6,606 bases of DNA. Origin: Clostridia bacterium (GTDB lineage: Bacteria > Bacillota_A > Clostridia > Christensenellales > Borkfalkiaceae). The stretch covers positions 1 through 6,606 of the forward strand of contig JAFQBR010000266.1 of NCBI GenBank assembly GCA_017399665.1, in the 5' to 3' direction. Positions 1-6,456 of this stretch are shown here, one piece after another. The first letter of the stretch is position 1. Every line of letters starts with the position of its first letter. Below the pieces are notes generated by a model that made no database searches, had not been told where the DNA came from, and saw only the letters and a list, made by a program, of their open reading frames with translations. The position numbers and the translations under genes were made by a program.

Positions 1-16
1 AATTTAGTTCCGATTA

Positions 17-1831
17 TTAAGCTTTTTCTACAGCTTCGTATACGTTTAGATATACAGGGTTAGTAATATTTCTGTGGTCTACCCATGGGAAGTTATATTC
101 ATAATATAACGTTTCGCCAGCTTCAAGTAAAACACCTAAAACCTCAGCACCGGTGGGTATGCCTAATTCATCAACACCGGTAGGACCGCTTGAAGGCTCC
201 CATGAATACATTTTTGTAAGAACGCCGTTAGCATCCTTAACGTAAACGGTTATTGTGCTTGCGTTACCGCCCCAAACCCAACCGTCTGTTGTGCCTTCTG
301 CGCCATCTACGCCTTGAGTTTGTGCTTTTAAGTCAATATAAACAGTTTTGTTTGCTGTAATTTCGTAAATGAATGCGTCGTTATTACCTGTAAAAATTCT
401 CCAACCTAGTGCAAAAGCTCTTTTATCTTCATTAGCTGAAGTTTCAGTTGAAGTTCCAAGTAGGTCGCTTGCGTATGAATCAAATAGTTGAGGTCCGCCC
501 ATAACTGAGCCGTGCTTTAAGTTGTAAGTTACTAAAACTTCGTCGTTTACAGTTACGCTTGCATCAGCTCCGTTTGTTGTACCTACTGCGTGAACCATAT
601 CGCCAAATTTAACGAAAGCTAGTCTTTCTCCCTTTTCGTACATTTCTTCGGGAGGAGTGGGAGCTTCTTCGTAAACTTCGTTATCGTTTTCGGGGTCTAT
701 AATGCAAATATCGTCAATATAAACCTTAACGGGCTTACTAAATAAATTGTTTCCCTCTGTAAAGTTCCAAAGACCAAAGAAAATACCGTAGTCCATTAAA
801 CAAGTTGTTACAGGACCTGCTTCGGGGTGGTCAATAGGATTAACGGTAGCAGTTAAATCACTTACTACGCGATACCAAGTATTGCCGTTGAATTCATATT
901 TATCTTGGCTGTTTTTAGCTACTTCCCTGCCGTAAATATCGTATACGGTGGTTGCATACCATTCGCCGTTAACGCTAGATGAACCAACAACATCAATGCC
1001 TTCAAAGTCAAAGTAAATCCAATATGCTACGTGTGTGAATGGGTTTTCTTCGGTATTGCCGTAGAAATAAAGTTCACCAAGCATTGAAATATCGTTAAAC
1101 CAGTTATAAGTGGGTTGATTTGCAAATAGGTCTATCTTCATAGACTGCTCACCATTTTTAGCAAAGTCAGTACTTGTTTGGTTTGCATAGAATTGGTTTT
1201 CTACAAAAACGTCGTCTTCGTAGGTAACCTTTGTCCAAACAATGTAGTCACGTTCTTCTTTATTGCTACTGCTATCTACTGCAGTAACGTTAACCTTATA
1301 AGTACCTACTTCAGAGAAGGTTACAACACCGTTATCAAGCTCAACTTCTTCGTCGTTGAAATAAACAGTTACTTCGGGAGTGATTTCTTCTCCACTATTA
1401 TCTGTTGCAGTGATTTCCTTAGTATCAAAGGTAGTTCCTACAACCGTAATGTTGTACCATTGTAAGCCAATATCTACTAAAGGCTCTGTTTCGTCGTATA
1501 CTTCAAGGTCAAAAGATTTGCTTTCCGTAGTTTTGCCAACGGTTACGGTATAAGTAACTTTATACATACCTACTTTATCAGGCTTGAACGTATAATTCTT
1601 TACTTGTACTGTTTCACCGTCTGGATCAACTGCGGTAACTTCGGGAATTAACATATTACCCTTGCTATCCTTTGCCGTTGGTCTTGGAACGCTGAAGGTT
1701 TCGCCAACCTCAACGTATCTACGGCTTTCGTTTGCAGTAAATTCTTCTAAGGTTGGACCACAGCCCGATACAAAAACAGCCAAAGAAGCCACGCAAATTA
1801 TTGCCAAAATTGTGCAAATAAATTTTCTCAT
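17..1831 (-). CDS. Lipoprotein with two Ig-like domains and C-terminal beta-sandwich (carbohydrate-binding-like) regions; function unknown
   Basis: This 604-residue protein is predicted to be secreted and membrane-anchored. Its signal peptide ends in a good lipobox, V-S-G-C (Cys24). Residues about 36-113 and 125-198 are two tandem Ig-like sandwiches of the DUF5011/bacterial surface type. Each has an opening like YVEVGETFSVP or VVGTTFDTKEI, a T-A-D turn and a closing VGMYKVTYTV or VGTYKVNVTAVDSSSN. Residues about 203-378 look like a jelly-roll carbohydrate-binding module, with many aromatics and the ending KPVKVYIDDICIIDP seen in many such modules. A proline/acidic hinge (EEAPTPPEEMYEKGE, 388-402) leads to a second beta-rich region (403-604) that I do not recognise. 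No catalytic motif is apparent. GGAGG stands 5 bases before the ATG. Being last in the operon next to a beta-helix protein suggests a surface glycan-binding role, but that is inference. No terminator is visible in the 16 bases left downstream. Confidence 0.85.
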   Translation of the reverse strand: MRKFICTILAIICVASLAVFVSGCGPTLEEFTANESRRYVEVGETFSVPRPTAKDSKGNMLIPEVTAVDPDGETVQVKNYTFKPDKVGMYKVTYTVTVGKTTESKSFDLEVYDETEPLVDIGLQWYNITVVGTTFDTKEITATDNSGEEITPEVTVYFNDEEVELDNGVVTFSEVGTYKVNVTAVDSSSNKEERDYIVWTKVTYEDDVFVENQFYANQTSTDFAKNGEQSMKIDLFANQPTYNWFNDISMLGELYFYGNTEENPFTHVAYWIYFDFEGIDVVGSSSVNGEWYATTVYDIYGREVAKNSQDKYEFNGNTWYRVVSDLTATVNPIDHPEAGPVTTCLMDYGIFFGLWNFTEGNNLFSKPVKVYIDDICIIDPENDNEVYEEAPTPPEEMYEKGERLAFVKFGDMVHAVGTTNGADASVTVNDEVLVTYNLKHGSVMGGPQLFDSYASDLLGTSTETSANEDKRAFALGWRIFTGNNDAFIYEITANKTVYIDLKAQTQGVDGAEGTTDGWVWGGNASTITVYVKDANGVLTKMYSWEPSSGPTGVDELGIPTGAEVLGVLLEAGETLYYEYNFPWVDHRNITNPVYLNVYEAVEKA

Positions 1832-1858
1832 ATAATCCTCCGTGTATTTTTTATGGGA

Positions 1859-1888
1859 CTGTAACGGGATTTTTATTACCCGTTACAG
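1859..1888 (-). repeat. Perfect 10-bp inverted repeat (stem-loop) between the beta-helix and Ig-like lipoprotein genes
   Basis: The arms CTGTAACGGG (1859-1868) and CCCGTTACAG (1879-1888) are exact inverse complements around a 10-base AT-rich loop. With A1858 bulged, two or three further pairs are possible (1855-1857 with 1889-1891). The structure starts 11 bases after the beta-helix stop codon and ends 17 bases before the GGAGG of the next gene, so it does not bury that ribosome site. On the transcribed minus strand the stem is followed by UCCCAUAAAAAA rather than a U-tract, so it is not a standard intrinsic terminator. A role in 3'-end protection, processing or reduced expression of the last gene is possible but unproven. 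Confidence 0.65.
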
Positions 1889-1899
1889 CCTTATCATTT

Positions 1900-3819
1900 T
1901 TAATTTAATTCTACTTTTAGTTTAAGAGCTTGACCGTAAACACCTTGATTTGATTCAGGTTGAATAATAAAGTAGTATACGCCTTTAAACTGAGGTGCAA
2001 AAGAATAAGAAGTGCTGAACGTTTCGCCAAGCATGTTAAGATAGCTTACCTGCTCTCCTTCCTTTACTAAATGCACGTTGTAATGCCAAATATCGCCCTT
2101 TGATGCGCCCCAATTAATTTGAAGTGTGCCGTTTGCAAACGAAACGGTGCCGTTTTCAGGTTTAGAGGGAGCGTTTGTAGAAAGCTTTTCAAAGGTAGAG
2201 CCTATATCACGTTTTTGCCAAGAGCTAAAATCTGTTGTATAGTTATAAGCCTCTGCACCTTCTTCGTAGTTGATATCAAACATAGAGGTATAGTCAAAAC
2301 ATCTGAAATCAGAAGTGTCTGCAGCGTAATATCTGTTGTCTGCAAATTTATACCAAGGAACGTCTGGGTCTATTTCTACCCAATAAATTTCTTTATTGCT
2401 GCTACCTGTGTATACAACGTGATTGTTTTGGAAAGAGTTGCCAAACCATTGAGTATCACCGTTGAACATTTGCGCCTTGAACATCTTTTTCTGATCAGGT
2501 GTTCCAACAATAAGGTTATCTTCAACGATTACGTTTGTTACAGAGTGCATATCTTCTGCAACGCAAGCGTAGCGTGAAGTGAAGTTACTTACTTGAATTT
2601 GTGCCGTTTGGTTAGTTATACATTTGTTGTTTTCTACGCGGTTGTTACGAATATAGCTGTTTTGACAAGCCATAGTACCAATACCTGAACCCTCGTTTTC
2701 GTAGCAGTGATTGTACTGAACGTTAATATTCGTCGTGTTCCAGTCGATATCGATTGCCATTGAGTCGTAAGTTGTGCCCGCTCTGCGGTTATCGTAACAA
2801 ACGTTATACATAATATCCATAGTATCTGCGCCAAGAGCCATAATACCGCAGTCCCCTTCAGCTTCCTGAGATGCTTTACGCATACCCGTTCTGTAAACTA
2901 AGTTTCTGTTTATAGTGCTGTTTGTACAAGCTGCAATATAAATACCGATATTACCAACGTCGTGAACTTCGTTGTTGTCAATAAAAATGTCCTTATATAA
3001 GTCCATACACGCATTGTTTTGGTTGCTTGCTTCCTGTGCAAGCCAGCCTGATGCGTGAATACCGCTTCTGCCTAGGTTATAAACTAAGTTATTGTAAATA
3101 TGTACGTTTTGAAGCATATATTTGGGGCTTGTTGCAGCTGTTCTTTCCAAACTGCTAACCGATATACCCATTACGCTCTTTTCTACGTCCGTAGAGTGAA
3201 CTACGTTGTTTACAACGTAAATGTTTTTATACTTTGCGCTTCCAACGTAACTATATTGGAAGTTAATACAGTTGTATGCAGGATTAAGCTGAACTGAAAA
3301 ATCAATGCCGTCCATACTTACTTCAAGATCGCGAACAACTATGTTACTACATTTACTAAAGGTTAAAACGTCGCCAACGTCGTTGTGAATATGTGGTCTT
3401 TGGCTACCTTCGCCATAGCTTGCAAAGGTTATGGGGTTGCCGTCTGCACCTGATTTAGAGTTAACCGTTAGCTGACCTTCAAAATAGTCGCCTTTTTTGA
3501 ATAAAACGCTATCCCCTGCACCTAAATCAAGATTTCCTACGGTTGCCATATCAATAGGTGCGTCCTGTGTAAGACCGCTGTTTGATGAGCTACCGTTAGC
3601 TGAAACGTAGTAAGTTTCGCCACCCGTTGATAATGGATACCAGCTTTCTTCGCTAAGTCCCGTTTGGAAAGAGAATGTAGCGTCTGGGGCTAGGTTGGTT
3701 ACGTCTTGATATTTGCCGTAATCCTTGCCCTCTTCTCCGCCTCCGCCGCCACAGGCTGTGCTAAAAACCAGCAAGCCTGCGCATAAAGCGGTTAATAATC
3801 TTTTTGTGCTTTTTTTCAT
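1900..3819 (-). CDS. Right-handed parallel beta-helix lipoprotein with C-terminal FN3-like domain; putative polysaccharide-active enzyme
   Basis: This 639-residue protein is predicted to be anchored outside the membrane. The signal peptide ends in the lipobox-like FSTAC (Cys23) and a Gly-rich spacer follows. Residues 70-145 form the typical N-cap of pectate-lyase-like beta-helix proteins (YYVSANGSSSNSG, AGDSVLFKKGDYFEGQL, PITFASYGEG). Repeating coils with stacked Asn follow at about 159-168, 199-208, 238-256, 277-296, 300-329, 333-358, 364-384, 387-410 and 429-440, for example NIYVVNNVVHS and DIFIDNNEVHDVGNIGIYIA. A less regular cap (450-545) contains DFSSWQKRDIGSTF, a common ending of such proteins. 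Residues 551-639 look like a fibronectin-III sandwich (PSKPENGTVS, then LQINW). The fold is known from polysaccharide lyases and some glycosidases, but no catalytic set can be assigned with certainty; the D-I-D-W coil at 357-360 is a candidate. Eleven cysteines occur in the mature chain beyond the lipid Cys. An AGGAG site lies 6 bases before the ATG. A purely glycan-binding role is the alternative. Confidence 0.88.
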   Translation of the reverse strand: MKKSTKRLLTALCAGLLVFSTACGGGGGEEGKDYGKYQDVTNLAPDATFSFQTGLSEESWYPLSTGGETYYVSANGSSSNSGLTQDAPIDMATVGNLDLGAGDSVLFKKGDYFEGQLTVNSKSGADGNPITFASYGEGSQRPHIHNDVGDVLTFSKCSNIVVRDLEVSMDGIDFSVQLNPAYNCINFQYSYVGSAKYKNIYVVNNVVHSTDVEKSVMGISVSSLERTAATSPKYMLQNVHIYNNLVYNLGRSGIHASGWLAQEASNQNNACMDLYKDIFIDNNEVHDVGNIGIYIAACTNSTINRNLVYRTGMRKASQEAEGDCGIMALGADTMDIMYNVCYDNRRAGTTYDSMAIDIDWNTTNINVQYNHCYENEGSGIGTMACQNSYIRNNRVENNKCITNQTAQIQVSNFTSRYACVAEDMHSVTNVIVEDNLIVGTPDQKKMFKAQMFNGDTQWFGNSFQNNHVVYTGSSNKEIYWVEIDPDVPWYKFADNRYYAADTSDFRCFDYTSMFDINYEEGAEAYNYTTDFSSWQKRDIGSTFEKLSTNAPSKPENGTVSFANGTLQINWGASKGDIWHYNVHLVKEGEQVSYLNMLGETFSTSYSFAPQFKGVYYFIIQPESNQGVYGQALKLKVELN

Positions 3820-3860
3820 ATTAATCTCCTAATTACTGTAAATTATGGGGAATATTTCTC

Positions 3861-5537
3861 TTATAAACCAAGTTGAGATTTTGCTTTTTCGTTGATTTCA
3901 GTAATATAAGTATCGCCTTGACGTTTGTAAGAGGTTACAAAATCGTTCCAAATTTCTTCACGTCTTTGTCTCTTTGCGTCAGCAGTACTAGCACCGCTAA
4001 TTTTATTAACTATTTCTTGGAATTTATCGCTCTTTAGTTCTTCTAATGCAGAAATCTTTAATGCAAAGCTTGTATCTGCAGAAACGTAAGAAAGTTCGTC
4101 TACTACAAGATATTTTCTTTCCCAAGCGGTAAGAAGTTGCATTTGTTCTTCATAGTGTTCAATAGTGGTAGGAATAATAGTTGACCAAGAAACTAAAGAT
4201 TTAATTCTGTAAATACCAGGAGCAACTGTTAAATCGTATAAGGTCTTGGGATAGCCTGCTTCGTCTTTACCAAGTAAGCTTACTAATTGACCGCCTTCCA
4301 TTTTGTAGTGAGTTCCTTCAATACCGTAGTTAAGTAATTGCATACCTTCTGCAGTAAGCATCCAATCCATAATAGAAAGAATGGTCTTTTTCTTGTTTTC
4401 AGATACGTCGTTGTTAATTGCTAAGAAGCCGTAGAAGTTGGGGTAACCAAATACCTGTTTTTTACCGTTAGAACCGGTTACAACAGGCATTGCTCTTACA
4501 ACGTCAGATAAAACCTTACCGCCCTTTGCATACTGTTCCATAAGGTCAAGAACACCTTTACCCATGGGGAACGTTGCATTATACGTCATCATACCAGCTT
4601 GACCGTTAACGAAGTTGTTCTTCATAACAGTTTGTGTTGTGGTCGTTGCATAGTTAGAGTTGATAAAGCCGTTATCGTACATATCGGCAATCCACATAAC
4701 TGCTTCTTTCATCTTATCTGAAAGTGCTTCTGGAACCCATTTACCGTTTGCATCTTTTTCCCAACCGTCAAGTAATACGCCGTGCATTGAAAGAAGAGGA
4801 TACCACCAGTAAACGCCACCGTCTTTTGTTAAAGAATAACCGTATGTATCATCTTTGCCATTGTTATCGGGGTCGCCCTTTGTGAAGCCTTCGCAAAGGT
4901 CATAGAAGTTGTTGTAGTTAAAGTTGGGATCTTCAGGGTCAACTAAAGCGCGACCGCTAGAAGGTGTCCAATTCTTTGCGACTAAGTTGGTGTACCAATC
5001 TCTTCTGTAGTATAAAGCGTGTTCGTTGATTACGTTGCTATCTGTTGTTTGGTCCATAACGATAGGATAGCTGTAATAATCGCCACCTAGCATAGCCTTA
5101 ACGCCGTTTACAGGGAAACGGTTGAACGCCGCCTTTAGATTGGGATAAGCGTCTAACATTTCAGAATAATTGAAAAGGTATTTTGATTCAAGCCAAGTAG
5201 AATATGCAGGCTCGTTTTTTGTGTGGAAGAAAATATCGGGAACGTCACCGCCACCAATACGTTGGCTAAGTTGTTGTTTCCAAGAAGCAGCTGAACCGTT
5301 AAGAATGCTAAACGATACGTTAAACTTGTTTTCAATAACGTCCATAATTAATTGAGTATCGGTTGTTTTAGACTGTAAAGAGTCAAAGTCAACGCCAAAA
5401 AATTCAATTTTTAATTTACCGTCTTTGGTATATTCATCTGGTTCAACGTAAGAATCTTGCGGATCATCACCGCCACATGCAACTATACTAAACATAGTTA
5501 GTAACGCTAAAAGTAGTGCTAAAAGTTTTTTCATCAT
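3861..5537 (-). CDS. Extracellular oligosaccharide-binding lipoprotein, LplA/YtcQ type
   Basis: This 558-residue protein is the substrate-capturing component of the ABC importer, tethered to the outer face of the membrane. Its N-terminus MMKKLLALLLALLTMFSIVAC is a lipoprotein signal peptide with lipobox I-V-A-C and predicted lipidated Cys21, followed by an acidic linker (GGDDPQDSYVEPDEYT). Family traits are the early IEFFG strand, GGDVPDIFF at about 96-104, and the Asp/Asn loop GDPDNNGKDDTYGYS at 221-235, which resembles the EF-hand-like calcium site known in LplA/AlgQ-type binding proteins. Others are LLNYGIEGTHYK at 401-412 and a helical C-terminus (WNDFVTSYKRQGDTYITEIN). Length is normal for the family. 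Aromatic residues are plentiful (for example YWWYP at 243-247), as expected for stacking on sugars. The gene follows its permease by 19 bases and precedes the beta-helix gene by 41, with no terminator seen in either gap. The substrate cannot be read from sequence; an acidic or pectin-derived oligosaccharide is a guess from the family and neighbours. Confidence 0.95.
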   Translation of the reverse strand: MMKKLLALLLALLTMFSIVACGGDDPQDSYVEPDEYTKDGKLKIEFFGVDFDSLQSKTTDTQLIMDVIENKFNVSFSILNGSAASWKQQLSQRIGGGDVPDIFFHTKNEPAYSTWLESKYLFNYSEMLDAYPNLKAAFNRFPVNGVKAMLGGDYYSYPIVMDQTTDSNVINEHALYYRRDWYTNLVAKNWTPSSGRALVDPEDPNFNYNNFYDLCEGFTKGDPDNNGKDDTYGYSLTKDGGVYWWYPLLSMHGVLLDGWEKDANGKWVPEALSDKMKEAVMWIADMYDNGFINSNYATTTTQTVMKNNFVNGQAGMMTYNATFPMGKGVLDLMEQYAKGGKVLSDVVRAMPVVTGSNGKKQVFGYPNFYGFLAINNDVSENKKKTILSIMDWMLTAEGMQLLNYGIEGTHYKMEGGQLVSLLGKDEAGYPKTLYDLTVAPGIYRIKSLVSWSTIIPTTIEHYEEQMQLLTAWERKYLVVDELSYVSADTSFALKISALEELKSDKFQEIVNKISGASTADAKRQRREEIWNDFVTSYKRQGDTYITEINEKAKSQLGL

Positions 5538-5541
5538 TATA

Positions 5542-5548
5542 TCTCCTT
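5542..5548 (-). promoter_or_regulatory. Ribosome binding site of the binding-protein gene
   Basis: The minus strand reads AAGGAGATATAATGATG. The AAGGAGA core stands 4-5 bases before the first ATG (5537) and 7-8 before the second (5534). Either Met could start the protein; the product would differ by one residue and the signal peptide is unaffected. The second has the more usual spacing. The site is strong, in keeping with the high expression usual for binding proteins. Confidence 0.75.
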
Positions 5549-5556
5549 ATATTTTA

Positions 5557-6456
5557 TTAACCTTTGATAGAACCGATAAGAACACCCTTTGTAAAATGCT
5601 TTTGTAAGAAGGGGTAAACTGCCATTATCGGGAATACTGCGACTACGATTGCCGCATATTGAATACTTTGACCAATTATTACTTGACCACCAACACCGGG
5701 GTTGTCAGTATTAACGCCACGGCTGGTTTCAATAATAATTTGTAATGCGTAAGCCAAAGGACGTATAGTGGGATCTTCCTGAATGTAAAGCATGGGAGTA
5801 AACCAGTTGTTCCATACGCCAACGGCAATAAATAACGCTATAGTTGCAAGAACTGCTTTAGATAGAGGTAGTACGATTGAAATAAAAGTTCTTAAGTCCC
5901 CTGCTCCGTCAATTCTTGCTGCATCCAATAGTTCTTCGGGTAGTTCAGAGAAGAACGACTTCATTACCAATACGTTAAATATACTGATGAATGAAGGAAT
6001 AATCATTACCCAAATTTTATCAAGTAGCTGAAGCTCTCTTATTACGATATAATAAGGAATCATACCGCCACCGAAATACATAGTAAACATAAAGTAAACT
6101 AAGAAGAATTTTCTGCCGGGCAATGTCTTTTTCGTCAATGCGTAAGCAGAAAGAGCTGTGATTGAAAGCTGATAAACCGTATCTGTAACAGTAATAAATA
6201 CAGAATTTAGAAAAGCTCTGCCAAAATTATAGGTTTCGTTTTCAAAAATGGTTTTATACGCTTCTAAATGCCAATTCGTGGGCCAAAAAACAAGACCTTC
6301 TGCCTTAATTATATCTGGGTCAGACATAAATGATTTTACAAAGATGTCCCAGAATGGGAACAGCATTACAAACGCAAGGAAAAATAAGATCGTGTAGTTT
6401 GCTACCTTTAAAAGAATATCTCCTATGGGAGTTTTTACTGTTTTAGCCTTTTCCAT
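5557..6456 (-). CDS. Carbohydrate ABC transporter permease, LplC/YtcP type (MalG-like family)
   Basis: This 299-residue integral membrane protein is the second channel subunit of a CUT1-type oligosaccharide importer. Six hydrophobic segments are visible at about residues 20-40, 82-105, 117-138, 147-168, 200-222 and 266-284. The cytoplasmic EAA loop, which docks the ATPase, is at about 174-198 (EELLDAARIDGAG, then I-LP). The N-terminal LFPFWDIFVKSF and the ending HFTKGVLIGSIKG are hallmarks of the LplC/YtcP group, and the length is normal for it. A longer frame opens at 6483, but the ATG at 6456 is preferred. It gives a TAATG overlap with the upstream permease stop, starts at the family-like MEKAKTVKTP, and has a GGGAGGGGA tract upstream, whereas the 6483 ATG has no purine-rich site. 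It is followed after 19 bases by the binding-protein gene. Confidence 0.95.
   Translation of the reverse strand: MEKAKTVKTPIGDILLKVANYTILFFLAFVMLFPFWDIFVKSFMSDPDIIKAEGLVFWPTNWHLEAYKTIFENETYNFGRAFLNSVFITVTDTVYQLSITALSAYALTKKTLPGRKFFLVYFMFTMYFGGGMIPYYIVIRELQLLDKIWVMIIPSFISIFNVLVMKSFFSELPEELLDAARIDGAGDLRTFISIVLPLSKAVLATIALFIAVGVWNNWFTPMLYIQEDPTIRPLAYALQIIIETSRGVNTDNPGVGGQVIIGQSIQYAAIVVAVFPIMAVYPFLQKHFTKGVLIGSIKG

Noticed and set aside
1178..1465. Plus-strand open frame of 95 codons within the Ig-type lipoprotein gene
   Set aside because: It lies wholly antisense to a well-supported gene, has a low-complexity Phe/Val/Asn-rich product resembling no family, and no clear ribosome site.
1859..1888. 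The hairpin as a rho-independent terminator of the operon
   Set aside because: On the minus strand it is followed by an A-rich run, not U residues, so it does not meet the standard pattern; it is kept only as a stem-loop of unknown role.
2119..2577. Plus-strand open frame of 152 codons within the beta-helix gene
   Set aside because: It is antisense to the beta-helix coding frame. The product is a Cys/Val/Phe-rich string without domain signature, as expected for the complement of Asn/Thr-rich coding sequence.
2634..2834. Minus-strand 66-codon frame inside the beta-helix gene
   Set aside because: It is an out-of-frame shadow of the intact 639-residue frame; its Thr-rich product is an artefact of the repeated Asn codons.
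3727..3756. Glycine run after the lipid Cys of the beta-helix protein, as a possible slippage or sequencing error site
   Set aside because: The frame is intact on both sides, mixed Gly codons are used, and Gly-rich spacers after the lipidated Cys are common in Clostridia lipoproteins.
5153..5355. Short frames on both strands near the 5' end of the binding-protein gene, and a plus-strand frame at 5792-6031
   Set aside because: All lie inside intact genes with strong family support and show no ribosome site or recognisable product.
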